Under the pieces are notes generated by a model that saw only the letters and a list, made by a program, of their open reading frames with translations, was not told the DNA's origin and made no database searches. Shown here one piece after another: positions 10,818 through 22,280 of a stretch of 64,000 nt of DNA. This stretch comes from Cristatella mucedo (taxonomy: Eukaryota; Bryozoa; Phylactolaemata; Cristatellidae). The position numbers were made by a program, and so were the translations under genes. Location: positions 62,001 to 126,000 of the forward strand of contig WPIO01000256.1 in NCBI GenBank assembly GCA_009760855.2. The letters run 5' to 3'. Numbering within the stretch: position 1 is the stretch's first letter; every line of letters begins with the position of its first letter.

Positions 10818-11862
10818 TAATAATCATAATATTTTTAATGTACTTGATAAAGCACCCTCAGAGAACTCAATCTCATTCTAGACGCTTTAAATTAGCTGCA
10901 AGGGGAAAACCCATTTAAATGGTGAAATGTATCACGCTTAAATAAACAAACAAATTCTAGCTGATTAAACAGCCTCTTTTTGTATAGCGACAGAAGAGCC
11001 TTTACGGCTATCACCACCGCTTGCAGTGGCGATAAAGAATCACCCACTGCAGGAATCGAACCCACGACCTCGGGACCGAGATCGTGAAAGCAACCGCCTT
11101 ACCTAGTGTGCCTGATAAACAGCATGAATAACATGGATAGGGGTGACATGCACAGTGTCAACACGGATAAGCACATGAAGGACGAATTGCAGGGACCCAC
11201 TAAATGCGGTCCAAAATATGTGTTTTGAGTTCTCTTTAAATGTGGTCAATTCAGGGGATGTTCTGATGCAAGTCGGGAGTGAGGTCCAGGCTTTGGGGCA
11301 TACGAACTAAATGCAGGGTCTCCAAAAAATTTGAGGTTTGTACGAGGTATTGGTAAAGTTTTGGATTCCGAAATGCAGGTGGTACGATGCTTGCTTGGCC
11401 TGGTGAGGAGTAGATCTAAGAGATAGGCTAGAGCCAACGAATGAAGTGACCTATAAGTTAGCGAGTAAACCTTGAAATCGATCGGTTGCTTCATTTGTAG
11501 CCAGTGCAGGTCGGCAAGAAGTGGTATGTGAGGCAACTGTGACGATCATGAGAGATTAGCGTAGCTGCAGAATTTTGCAACAGCGGTAAGCGCATGACTT
11601 CACTTGAAGGTAGGCCAGCTAACAGAGAGTTACAGAGGTCAAGACACGATGTCACAAATGCACGGAACAACTGAGATGCGGCATCCTTATATAAAGAAGC
11701 CCGAGTTTTAGAAATTCTATGTAGCTAAAAATAGGCAGACTTGATTGTAGAGCTGATGTGGTGGTCTAACGAAAAGTCACTTTGGAACATGACACCCAGA
11801 TTTGGGGCTGATTCAAAAGGAGATATGCGTTTTGCAGAGCCAATTTTGAGCGTTTGACTTTG
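10818..11862 (-). mobile_element. LINE-A copy, 5'-truncated, broken by SINE-B
   Basis: From the tail (ataatatttttaatgtacttgataaagc, then agaactcaatctc) through the 3' UTR into RT C-terminal codons near 11,250-11,860. The coding part is frameshifted and retains only short frames such as 11,246-11,536. A SINE-B copy sits in the 3' UTR. Confidence 0.85.
10953..11114 (-). mobile_element. SINE-B, near full length
   Basis: tRNA-derived SINE on the minus strand. The head has a polymerase III B box (cgtgggttcgattcctg type) and an A-box-like ggcacactaggtaagg. The body has the gccgtaaaggctcttctgtcg block and the tail ctgtttaatcagctag. It is flanked by a short duplicated ataaaca within the LINE-A 3' UTR, consistent with target-primed insertion. 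Confidence 0.85.
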
Positions 11863-12004
11863 TATAGCCCACTCACAGCCTATGCAACTTTCGGTACGCA
11901 TTTGGTAGCCAACAGACCTTGTCTCACATAACAAGGAAAAATTGGGAAGCATAGCAGAGTCAGGAAAGCAGTCCAGGTAGTTAGTAGCATGGAAATAGCA
12001 GCTC

Positions 12005-12293
12005 TGTGTTGTTTGATTTATACGTTCTCCATTATGGCCGAAGTAGCTTGTAGTCTGAATTATCGTCGCGAACAGCACGGAACACTAGCCGACGAGCAAC
12101 ACCACCAGTTGATTCCACCTACACACGGAGCAGGGCGAAGCACGACTCTACTCGCCCCTCTCGCCCACCGGAGTCCCCAGACTCCCTTGTCAAAACAACC
12201 TCTAATAGCACGTTCCGGCTGCTTACCACATCGAGTGTCTCAGCCCACTCGTACAGCAATCAGGGGCAGTGTCATCAATTAAATAAAACCACA
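12005..12293. mobile_element. Probable solo LTR
   Basis: Insert of 289 bp inside LINE-B sequence. It begins TGTGTTG and ends ACCACA, has AATAAA just before its end, and is flanked by ctc on both sides, where uninterrupted LINE-B copies read straight through (cag-tcaggaccgctg). TG...CA ends and a late AATAAA are typical of an LTR. No internal retroelement region is present. Confidence 0.5.
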
Positions 12294-12672
12294 CTCAGGA
12301 CCGCTGACAAGGATGAGCCATAGTCAGCAGCAGAAGAGTAGTTGTCGTTGTGTAAGAGCGGTGGACGAAAGTTCCACAGTCTAGGAACTGCAAAGCTAAA
12401 GCTTCTGTCGCCATCTGATCTGCAAGTGGAGGAATGAAACTGCTAATACATGTTCCATACATTGTCCAATGGCACGAGGAGGCTGAAATTGGTGCAGCCG
12501 TTCAGTGAGGTGGAGGAGCCAAGCCGTGGTGGGCCTTGGGTATCCGAGTAAGAACTTTGCTCTGTATCCGTTGATCAACCATCTGCCATCTTAGCTCTTA
12601 GCATAGGAAACACGCCGTCAAACCTCTTGGATTTGCAAACAAGCTTGCCTTGCAGCGATATTCACTGTCGCC

Positions 12673-12800
12673 TTTTGGCTACCGAATGCGTACCGAAAGC
12701 CGCTTAGGCTGTGAGTGCGCTATACAAAACTCTCCTGCGTAACACCCCCAAGGTATTTATGACTTTGTGGAGTTACAGACGGAGATATATTACGTTACAT
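12673..12800 (+). mobile_element. LINE-B tail fragment
   Basis: ttggctaccgaatgcgtacc through gctatacaaaactctcctgc to gagatatattacgttacat, in the opposite orientation to the surrounding LINE-B copy. Confidence 0.8.
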
Positions 12801-13430
12801 CTGCAGTTGCATTGCAGTTGCTAGTTGCTTTTTTCGGTAGCCCAGCCGAAAGGGAATCATAATAATCAACCAAGACGAATCTAAAGAGGTAATTACATTT
12901 TTTGCAAGCCATCGTGGAAGACATTTCCTTATCTTAGATAGGGATTGGAAGCGATGGCTAGCTGTGGAAGCAGTCCTTTGAATGAAGCTTTTAAAATTTA
13001 GAAAGCGGTCGAAACACCTAAATTTTGCGCTCATTGTGATGGTCGCACAATAGCATCACCTATTAGAAGAGCAAAACCTAATACCCAGACAAAAATAGGT
13101 GCAGCAGTTCAGTTTAGTCGTCGATTAGTTTCAAGCATTTCCGACATCCATGATACAATGTTGGCAAGGCAGCATTCAGTTTTCACGGGCATCCATTCAA
13201 GAATCACAGACAAAAAAGGAAGAAGGGAAACTGGGCGATAGTTTACAAGTACCTCTATATATAATCCAGGCGTTTTGAGTATCTGTCTAACGATTTCCGA
13301 TTAGAAGGACTTGGGTACGACCTTTTCTCCCAACGAAGCATTAGAAATCTTGGCTATGGCAGGGCTAAGTTGGTCTGCCAGTTAAGACCACAGAGATGAT
13401 GGCACGGGATCTTCTGGAGTCACCTCTGGA

Positions 13431-13811
13431 GTCATGTGCATCTCGAGCGTGCTATTTCCTTCAATATTGCGACCGTCTATTTCCAAGTTACAGACGCTCA
13501 TTGACTTGTTCAGCTCAGCTACCGTCGGAATTCCATGGCGAATCGGTGCCAGCCTTTACAACTACGCTAGTCGGGCTCTGACCACTAGGATTTTCGACCG
13601 GCGTCGTGAAATTCGGCAGCTATGCCTACAATTGCTAAGCCTACAATGGCTAAGCAAGTCGGTGGCTAAGCTCCACTACAAATGCTGCACTAGTGGCCAC
13701 GAAATAATTTATTTGTATTGCGCCCTAAACGAGAAATCAAATTCAGGCAATTCACATACGCTGCCGAAAGGCGTACCCTGGAAGCCGCCTCAGTGTATTC
13801 AGAGCAGCAGC
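13431..13811. other. No gene seen
   Basis: The 145-codon frame at 13,434-13,871 continues into a SINE and has no recognisable domain, so it is not called. Confidence 0.4.
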
Positions 13812-13960
13812 ATATGCCGAGCTGGTTTGGTCCAGCGGTTAAGGTGCTCGCCACGACCGAGGTCTGGCTGAGGTCGTGGGCTCGAGCCCTGAGGCATATG
13901 TTTACCGCCTGAATAGAGATTAGGTTCTCCTCGGGCGCTGAAAAATGAATTTTTTTATAT
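13812..13960 (+). mobile_element. SINE-A
   Basis: tRNA-like head gctggtttggtccagcgg (A-box region) and gtgggctcgagccct (B box), then a body with gcctgaatagagatt and ctcctcgggcgctg. The last part is the same stem-and-tail design as LINE-A (gcgcct...gagatt...ttctc...gggcgct), suggesting LINE-A supplies its retrotransposition machinery. A second copy lies at 21,797-21,936. Confidence 0.8.
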
Positions 13961-14384
13961 TTTATGTTCTGGAAGACGACAAAGAGGACCCAAAAGGCCA
14001 TGTAACCGATGTTCACATGACCAGAGCAATAGCTAACCTATGTGTGCTGGCAGGTACCCTAAGTCAACGGAGTTTAGTTTCTAAACTTAACAATACCTTG
14101 GCTCTGAGCACAGCACAATTTTTGCATACAATTTCCATCCTAAATTTCTTCTAAATGTGTGTACCTTTACGCTGAGAACATTATTTTGGAAGTAGAAGAC
14201 TTTGCGACGGACGTCTAGTAGACGAACGATCCATCTATTGTGGACTTTTTCTCAGCGGCGCCTGCTGGAAACGTGGAGAAAAGAACGTATAATAGAATCA
14301 CTGCTGCTAGGTATTCACTTCCCATCATGAAAACTGCTTCTCGAGGACAAACGAAATGAATAATCTTACTACTTACAGATCATG

Positions 14385-14470
14385 TTTCCTTTGCAGCAAA
14401 AGTGAAGTGCCTAAACAGAGATTGAGTTCTCTGAGAGTGCTTTAAACAAGTGTATTACTATTATTATTTA
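14385..14470 (+). repeat. LINE-A tail fragment
   Basis: cctttgcagcaaaagtgaag, gattgagttctctgagagtgct, then (ATT)n. A severely truncated copy. Confidence 0.8.
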
Positions 14471-15459
14471 TCTTTAACCCTTAGAGAGCCAAATCTTTCT
14501 ATGCTCTTTACATACGTGCTTGGGAGTGATTTCAATAGGGTTAATGGTGACGTTCACCGTTTTACCACGCGTAAGCAAACAAAAAGTAATTTCAATGGAC
14601 CCAGTAACTGCTTTAAACATTGCCATGCGTGTTTTCAGCAAATACACTACAATCGTTCGCATCGTTCGGGTCCACTGCCGCAATCTACCAAACTTCCTAA
14701 AAATGTAGAGCAGTTCACTTCAAAGCATCACAGTACAATAAAGCCACCACAAACTGATGTGAAATCGGATGAGTTCCAACTCGATACTATACCGTTTTTT
14801 TCAAGTGCCTATGTAAAATATTTCGTGACCTTCCGCATTCATATTCTCATGCAGTAGATGCAATAACTCAATCCACCACAATTAGGTATAATTCCTCTAA
14901 AGTCCAGCTGAGTAAATCTGCAAATTCAATTTCAAATTCCGCTACATTAATGATTCAAGAGTACATTTTGCATTCACAGGTTTTAAGCATTCATTTTCTG
15001 ACATTGATGATGGGCAAAGGGTCGTGCCCATCAATGCACGTCTGCTCGCCAAGCAGTCACAATCTATCATAAATCGGCAGAAATTGGCGACTATTCACTT
15101 TTTCGCTGCATATTCACTGCGGTTCACGAGTATCCGCCGTTTTTATTCAAGTTATTACACATATATTTTAAAGTAAATGGGCTTGAAATGACAGGGGCCC
15201 CAAATCCACTTGAGTCAACTACCTACAATCAGCCACAAGACGCCGAAAATCCAAAAGAAACCTGTTCTGGCAAATTTGATTTAACACTGAAATATTCTGA
15301 ACACTCCACTGTGAAGCAAGTTTGCCGGGGGGAGGGCAGCCTTTAGCGAAAGGCGTTAGCCTTTGGCGAAAAAGCTCCCGGGCTCAAGCCGCAAGGCTAC
15401 AAACAGAAAGCAGCCGGGTTGAGATTGAGTTCTCTTTGGTCACTATACAAAGGAATTAC
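14471..15459. other. No recognised gene; one 135-codon frame
   Basis: A plus-strand frame (14,450-14,857) of 135 codons begins inside the LINE-A (ATT)n tail, encodes a Ser/Thr/His-rich sequence and matches nothing I recognise. No splice signals stand out. It is recorded as unexplained rather than as a gene. Confidence 0.3.
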
Positions 15460-15595
15460 AGTGGTACCTCGGCTTAGGAACGTCTCGACATGTGAGTGTT
15501 TCAATGTGCGAGCTGTCTCTCTTCCGATTTTTTGCTTTGAGTTTCGAGAATAAGTTCAGGTTACGAGCCAGCTACAGATACTCCACCATTAGTTG
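15460..15595 (+). repeat. DNA-transposon-like end (cagtggtacctcgg)
   Basis: acagtggtacctcggcttag resembles the terminal inverted repeats of short non-autonomous DNA transposons found in many animals. No matching opposite end is visible nearby, so only a fragment is proposed. Confidence 0.3.
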
Positions 15596-15599
15596 CCCT

Positions 15600-17955
15600 A
15601 GCGAACGTCACACTGGGGGTAGTTACCCAAGCCAGTAAGGCTAGGGTAGCTAGCTACATTCCGTTGCAAGACGCTATTGATACCCTCACTGATGCAATGA
15701 ACATGACACTCAGGAGTGCTCTTGACAAGCATGCTCCCGTTCGCTCTATCCGTGTTCAAAGTCATCGAGATTGCTTTCAATTTACAAAAAAACTCCTTAA
15801 GCCGCGCCGTGTTAAGCACAGGCTGGAACGTCGTTTCAAGAAATCGGGGTCTGAGGCAGACCTAGTCAATTTTAAAGACTTCCTTCGAGTTTGCACCCGA
15901 AAGCTTAAAAAAGCCAGGGCTTATTTTTTCATTCGAAAACTGAATTCCTGCCAGTCGGACACTAAACAGATTTATAAGACAGTAAACCATTTACTGGCCA
16001 ATGCTGTCAGGTCTGACTCCCCAGATATTAAGGGCTCAGCCGAAAAGTTTTCAGCCTTCTTTACTGAAAAAATTGTGCACATTCGTGCCTCCATTAAGCC
16101 CCCTCCGACCAAAGCAATCGCCGTTCCTCAACCTGTGACCTTTCTTAAAAGGTTCTCCGATGTTTCTGCCTGTGATGTGGCTGCCTTAATAAGGTCTAGC
16201 AAAAAGAGCTCGTCTCCTGAAGACCCTATACCTTCATCTCTGTGGTCTTCACTTGTAGACCAACTTAGCCCTGCCATAACCAAGATTTTTAATGCTTCTT
16301 TGGGAAAAGGGGTCGTCCCCAAGTCCTTCAAATCGGCAATCGTTAGACCTATTTTTAAAAGGCCTGGATTAGACACAGAGATCCTAGCAAACTATCGTCC
16401 AGTTTCCCTTCCTTTTTTTCCCTTTTTTCCCGTCTTCCGTTCTTATCAAAGATTCTTGAAAAAATTGTTGCTAAGCAGCTGGTTGAACATATTGAAAATA
16501 ATGGAATGTCAGAAACATTTCAATCAGGTTTCAAGAGGCAGCACTCTACTGAAACTGCTCTCCTCCGTGTTAATAATGACATTCTACGTGGCAACGACGA
16601 CGGGAATGTCACTGCCCTAGCTCTGCTAGATCTGTCTGCTGCCTTCGACACCATTGATCACGAAGTTCTGCTTGAACGATTGAGAACAACGATCGGTCTG
16701 GCAGACGAAGCACTGGCGCGGTTTAAATCATACTTGTCCGATCGTGTTCAATCCGTATCGTGTGGGGGTCAGGTCTCAGACATGAGAAGGGTCACGTGTG
16801 GAGTCCCTCAAGGGTCTGTACTTGGTCCCTTGCTGTTCTCCATTTATACCCAACCTCTGGGAAAAGTGATTGAGGCCCATGGAATAGGATATCACTTCTA
16901 TGCTGACGATACTCAGTTGTATTTTTCATTTAAACCGTCGGAATCTGCTGCAGCAACTGAGAAACTGAATGCTTGCCTTGCCAACATTCGATCCTGGATG
17001 TCGGAAAACTTCCTAAAATTAAATGACGATAAAACCGAACTGCTGCTCATAGGACACCCTAAGCGTGTGGCTGGATTAAAAGGCTTTGCTGTTCTAATAG
17101 GTGATGCTATTGTGCGACCTTCACCACATGCTCCCAATCTAGGTGTCGTGTTAGACAGCTGCCTCTATTTCAAAAGCTTCATTCAGAAGACTGCATTTCA
17201 GCTAGCCATCACATCCGATCCCTATCCAAGATTAGCAGCTGTCTCCCACAGTGGCTTGTAAAAAATTTAACTAGCTCTTTAGTTCTGTCTCGGCTTGATT
17301 ATTGTAATTCCCTTTTGGCTGGGCTACCAAAGAAAGCTATTATGCCACTACAGCGGACTATGAATATGGCTGCAAGGCTGGTCTTCAAGTCCCAGCGGTT
17401 TGAGCACGTGTCTCCTTTGCTGAAAGAGCTAGAATGGTTGCCGGTTGAGCAAAGGATACAGAGCAAAGTTCTTTTGCTGACCCACAAGGCCAGCCACGGC
17501 TTGGCTCCTTCGTACCTAGCTGAACTGCTGCATCAGTTTCAGCCTGTTTGAGCCCTCAGGTCCTGTGTGGACAATAAAATAGCTGTCCCATTCCTCTGCT
17601 TAAAGACAGTTGGCGACAGAAGCTTTAGCTCTGCAGGTCCTAGACTGTGGAACTCGCTTCCACATTTCTCATGCAACGACATCTATTCTCCAACTGCCGA
17701 CTATGGCATATCTTTTCAGCGGTCCTGAACTGCTACTTCTATGCTACTCACTACCTCAACTGCTCTCCTAACTCTGCTATGCTACCCACTTTCTCTTTGT
17801 TGCGTGAGACGAAGTCTGTTGGCTACCGAATGTGTACCGAAAGCCGCTTAGGCTGTGAGTGTGCTATACAAAACTCTCCTGCGTAACACCCACGTGGTCT
17901 TTATGACTTTGTGGAGTTACTGAAGGAGATACATTACATTACATTACAATACATT
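15600..17955 (+). mobile_element. LINE-B, longest copy: linker, RT and 3' UTR
   Basis: Best LINE-B copy. The first frame (15,664-16,620) covers the linker after the endonuclease and the RT start, with SSPEDPIPSSLW, FKSAIVRPIFK and ANYRPVSL. The second (16,506-17,261) has FQSGFKRQHSTETALL, LDLSAAFDTIDH, CGVPQGSVLGPLLF, the catalytic FYADDTQLYF and LNDDKTELLL. A third (17,315-17,551) has the C-terminal domain. Frameshifts lie near 16,420 and 17,200-17,290, and a stop near 17,550. The 3' UTR ends gctatacaaaactctcctgc...(ATTAC)n. The endonuclease is missing, so the element is 5'-truncated and inactive. Confidence 0.92.
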
Positions 17956-18689
17956 GTAGCCCAACGACCCGGGTGTGATGCCAATAGCAGGCCTGTTGGT
18001 TAGTTCCCAGACAGACGCGAGCGTGGTGCATCGTGGTGCTTGGACGCGAAATATCGCCAGACCAAGTATGTACTGTGTATGCTATTTAGGTAATATCATC
18101 GCGTGAGAGTTCATGGCATAACTTATAACAATCGGCGCGTCCGCATAAAAGCCGAGCCAATAAACGGTGATAATGGCTGAAATGTGTTGGGTACTTCTGA
18201 ACGATAGTGTAGTGCATGTAATATGCGATCGAAGTAGGTGCTTCACCCAGCTGCTTTTAGGTGTATTTGGAGAGGTGGCCAGCTCATTATCAGCCCATTT
18301 GCATGAGAATGCTGATGGTCAATTGTGGATTCGATAAAATTTGGTAGGTGCATCGTATTAATGGTGTACAATTCACTTACTACAAACATTCGCTTTATTT
18401 TTGCTTAATTTGAGTGGATTGTGGTTTACCTTTACATCAGTAAAGTTGAAAAAAAGGGCTGGTAGGTAAGCTCGGTTGCACTGTAGCTACTCGGCTTGGC
18501 TTGAGCTAAGCTTGTAAGACTGAAGTCACAAGACTTGTCAAACGTGTATTATGTCCCAATGTCATTGTAAGGCAAGTACAGGTATGTGCAGTCTAACGAA
18601 TGCGAGTGTCGTGCAGCATCATCAGGTACAGCTGCCTCATCACTTTAGCCGTGTTTTGCAGACGTGTCGTGTAGACGTCTGCTCTCAGC
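17956..18689. other. No gene seen
   Basis: No ORF above 60 codons with recognisable content and no repeat family identified. Confidence 0.5.
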
Positions 18690-19540
18690 TGCTGCCTTAT
18701 ACTGAGGCCTTGTATAAGGTCACATCTCTTATCTGATCGCTTGCTTTATCTTGACTCAGCACGGCGATGACCGTCTTCTGTCCTCCCCCAAACGATAGCC
18801 ACACTGGCCTTTGCAATCCATGGCTGTTGTTGGCTATGATTTGCTGCAAGGACTGCCCACTCACTGCCCTGAGGACCTTCACAAGTCCCTGCTTCCCAGA
18901 CCTCGCACCGCTTCGTACAGCAGATGACTTGTCGGAGACGCCCTTCACGGCCTCCACACTGCTCAGCTCGTGTCACCACTCTCTGTCACCTCGATGGCTG
19001 TAGCTGTCCACTATCCACAGCTTTCAGCCGTCGTCCAGCTTCACCCTGCCGTAGCTCGTAGTGACATCAGCAACAGCAGTGACAGCAATGCTGAGTAGGT
19101 CTCAGTCCCAGCAGCGACTGTACAGCAACTGTCCCCTGCACAACCTCATGAGCTGCAGCTGTGGACTGCGCACCCAGCCGTCGTATCTGAGCCGTCGTGT
19201 CTGAACTCTGCCACAGCCCCGAGGTCGCTTCGAACCGACAAGTGCCAGGGAGGCGTCTGCAGCACGGATAAGCACCTGTCCTCCAGCAAGCAGCAGGGGC
19301 GGCGGCAGCAGTAGCAGCAGGGGCAGAGCTTCATTGCAGCAGCCAATTGATGGGCCGTGAGTAGAGCATGCCTACGGCAGCTTGCCCATCATCCAGTGAC
19401 CGGACGGCAGTAACCAAGTCGCCCTTTCTGTCGTTCCATGGCGTCACTTTCCAGCAGCTCAGCTCTCAACCGCTCTCACTGTATTCTGTCAGGCCATGCT
19501 TGTTGACAGCCAGAAGCAGATTACCGGCCGACGTCATAAC
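18690..19540 (-). pseudogene. NHL/beta-propeller-like gene remnant
   Basis: On the minus strand near 19,330-19,540 one frame, broken by a single stop, reads AGNLLLAVNKHGLTEYSESG, then a Trp/Asn-rich loop and VRSLDDGQAAVGM. The pattern of a glycine turn, hydrophobic strand and polar strand is that of NHL or similar propeller blades in invertebrate proteins. A second propeller-like stretch ends at about 18,697 (WLSFGGGQKTVIAVLSQD). Between them frames shift and stops occur. Base composition is richer in GC than the surroundings. The family is inferred from pattern only. Confidence 0.35.
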
Positions 19541-19654
19541 TATGCCAGCACAAAGAACAGGCAGGTGGAACCTGCTGGAGGCATGGCCGAAGTGCAGTAT
19601 TGGCTGCTGTTCTACCACGAATGCAGCTTTGGTGAATGCAAGTAGCTATTCGGA

Positions 19655-19735
19655 ACTGCAAACTCTCCTATGCAACACCCAAATTGTCTTTGTGGATTTG
19701 TGAAGTCACTGAAAGAGACACATTACATTATAGCA
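19655..19735 (+). repeat. LINE-B tail fragment
   Basis: aactctcctatgcaacaccc, tttgtggatttgtgaagtcac, then gacacattacatta, a diverged LINE-B 3' end. Confidence 0.65.
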
Positions 19736-19816
19736 CATGGTTTTTGGGTGCAAATACGGAAGCCAACGTACTTAACTTCGCATCGCTTCGCTGGGAAGAA
19801 AAAGTGAGCCATAAGG

Positions 19817-20055
19817 CACTGTATCAGTGAAATTTTAAATGCGAGTCAGGCTGTGCTTGTTTTACACGATTCTGGAAAGTTTCTGGTTTCTTTTGGATTC
19901 AATTTTGCTGTATACGTCATCAAACGCCGTGGAGCTTTATTTTCTTAATCGTGAATATATACATCAAAATGTATCTAACCGAAACCAGAAATTTTCCAGA
20001 ATCACGTAAAACAAGCAGACTTGATTTCGAATATCAAATTTCACTCCGATACGTG
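19817..20055. repeat. Inverted-repeat element (MITE-like)
   Basis: Two ~80 bp arms in opposite orientation around a ~90 bp centre. The best-matched part is gcttgttttacacgattctg (19,855 onward) against its complement ending near 20,015. The arms extend to about 19,817 and 20,055 with lower identity. The structure suits a non-autonomous DNA transposon or a hairpin-forming transcript. Confidence 0.6.
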
Positions 20056-21436
20056 AAGTATTAGCCCAGCTACAGAATTTCCAATGCACCAACCGATCCT
20101 GGAAATGAAACTGTACACAAGTCACAAGAACGCACCTCAACAAGCTTGAGGCATGTATTTTGATCTATTTAGACTCGACAAGTTGCTAGTTACTAGTCGC
20201 ATATGATGCAGAGATCGGTAAGTTTATTATGTGTACATTTGCTGCTTCCAATGGGCTACATGAAGTTTGCATAAACGGTTTTTCGTGAACTCTGAATTCG
20301 TTCTAACTTCCGAGCCCACGTCTAACCTATTTGTCTTTAAAAACGGACCCTAAAGACATATTCTATTGTTGGACACATTTTATGAGTACTTTCTTGACGC
20401 CCTATCTTAAGTCATTAAGTCATAGCTATGAGATGGCTACTGAAATTTAACACAAATACAAACCCACCCTCAATGCTGTCAATCATCTGTGCATTCTTTT
20501 GTGTAGGCTGTCAACCGAGCAAACGACACTCATTCAGTCTAGGTCTATTCAGGCTTGAGGTAGAGAAGAACGCCTGATCAACATTAGGGCATTCATTAGC
20601 CCCCCATGCTTAACAAGTATACCGCAAACAGAGCCGATAAGCCAACTTAAGTATTACATCTACTGAAAGACAATTAAGGAAGCACTCTGTCTTCATCAAA
20701 AAATAGATACAGTCATCAAAGACGCACGGCAGCAACAGTGACACTCATGCATCTGGCACATTAGTGCCTTGGCTAATATATTTTTTTGGCTGGCAAGCTG
20801 TTTCCAGCTAATGCAAAAATCACTGGCTACTTCAAAACCTCCAGCATCATCCTTAAAGGCAATAACTTCGGCTAGTATTCGGCCAAGGCAATATGCAAGC
20901 AAAAGAATCTCCGTGGCAGCAACTGTGAAGCATCGGCAAGATTTGCCGCGTCAGCACGTCAAACCAACGTCAGAGCTTCGCAGTCAGCAGCTACATGTGG
21001 TGAGCTTTGGAGTTTCCGTCCACGAAGCGACCGTTTTGTTAAACTCTTCGGGCAGAAAGCCACTCAGCACCATAAGCTGGCCAGTTTCCGGTATCTCTCT
21101 AAATCCATTCAGCTTGGCAAGCATTTCGAGCCGTGATTATAAGGTCATGTGCTGGTTCGACAACTTAAGGTTGCCAGCCGAGGAAGTGAGGCTGTTGACT
21201 TAATCAAATAGTTTTGTGCTGCTACAATCAACCACCTAACTTTATCAATATTATTTTGTACTGATAGAGTTCTTGTACATTTCATACCTTTATTGAAATT
21301 AGTTAGTCATACTTGTATATCGTCTAACTCTTTAGTTATCTTAGTTTCTTTGATCTATCACTTGAAATATCAGGAAGTGATCTTTCAATATTTTTTATAG
21401 GTACAACGCAGAAAACAATCAATCTCATTCTTGACA
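20056..21436. other. No recognised gene; 144-codon frame unassigned
   Basis: A plus-strand frame (20,769-21,203, 144 codons) and an overlapping minus-strand frame (20,696-20,902) are open. Neither has a domain I recognise, and the coding strand cannot be decided from composition. Confidence 0.3.
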
Positions 21437-22280
21437 TCATAATTCGAATGCATTCCAATTACATTTTCCAGCAGCATTAGAAACACCCCTATTTTGTACT
21501 GCGTTAGCATCACCAGATGCACCTGTCATAAAAGCATCAAAATCATTTCCACCAAATCCAGTTAATTCAAGAGTAAATGGAACATTATAGAGAATTGTAT
21601 TCATATCATCACAGAAACCAGATAACCTTGATAGAGGTAGTGATATACTGAATGTACCTGTATTATGTGCAAGAACATTTGTCAGACCTCTCCTATAAAG
21701 AAATCCAGTGTTTGAAGCAGTTGCAGATGAAGCAGCAGGACTGGTATACGGATGACTAAGGGTATTAACATTATTAGAAGTAAGATATATATATATATAT
21801 AATTCACTTACATAGCGCCCCAAGAGCACTAAATCTCTATTCAGGCGCTTCACATATGCCTCAGGGCTCGAACCAACGACCTCAGCCAGACCTTAGTCGG
21901 GGCAAGCACCTTAACCACTGGACAAACCTAGCTTGGCGTGATTGAAGGACATATCATCTACTGAACTCGCTTCATCTTTTTTCCATCCAGTTGCAAGACC
22001 TCCAGTTCTATTGCACTCAGATGGATAACAAAGTAGACACATTAACGTCGAAACAGTTTCAGGTCCTTGTTGAAGTGCAACACTTTCAATCCCTTCACTA
22101 CCAAGTCTAATTCTCATACTACTGAACATCCATGCATCTGCATTGTTAACAAGACCAGCAGCAAGATTTCTAGTAGGAGCACCATAAGTACCACCAGCAA
22201 CAATTTGTACTTGTAGTTGACCTTCAAGAAGTAGATAAGCATAAGAAAGAATAAAAAACGTTTGCTAATAATCATTATAA
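21437..22280 (-). pseudogene. Double-jelly-roll-type capsid protein, virus-derived, broken
   Basis: Two parts in one direction separated by a SINE-A at 21,797-21,936. The N-terminal part (22,250 down to 21,940) has LEGQLQVQI, GLVNNADAWMFSSMRIRLGS and GWKKD. The C-terminal part (21,790 down to 21,437) has GTFSISLPLSRLSGFCDD and NVPFTLEL. This series (strand, LVNN...F, GW.KD, then a PLS.L.GFC.D strand) is how I remember the major capsid proteins of Polinton-like and adintovirus-like elements in invertebrate genomes. No polymerase is nearby. The frame ends at 21,437 and the upstream start is lost beside a LINE-A insertion. Family rank is inferred. Confidence 0.6.
21797..21936 (-). mobile_element. 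SINE-A inserted in the capsid-like gene
   Basis: Minus-strand copy with a tRNA-like head (gtttgtccagtggttaagg), the B box (gttggttcgagccct), a body with gcgcctgaatagagattt and a gggcgct stem, followed by (AT)n. It splits the capsid-like frame. Confidence 0.85.

Larger units (their letters stand above)
11863..13430 (-). mobile_element. Decayed LINE-B copy
   Basis: Minus-strand LINE-B running from its 3' UTR (tttgtatagcccactcacagcc) through C-terminal and RT codons to the block matching the region before the RT core (compare 16,200 on the plus strand). Frames are short and shifted, with an internal deletion near 13,060-13,200. It carries two later insertions: an LTR-like element at 12,005-12,293 and a plus-strand LINE-B tail at 12,673-12,800. 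Confidence 0.75.

Noticed and set aside
20769-21203. 144-codon frame as a gene.
   Set aside because: No domain, no splice context and a competing open frame on the other strand; reported only as unassigned.
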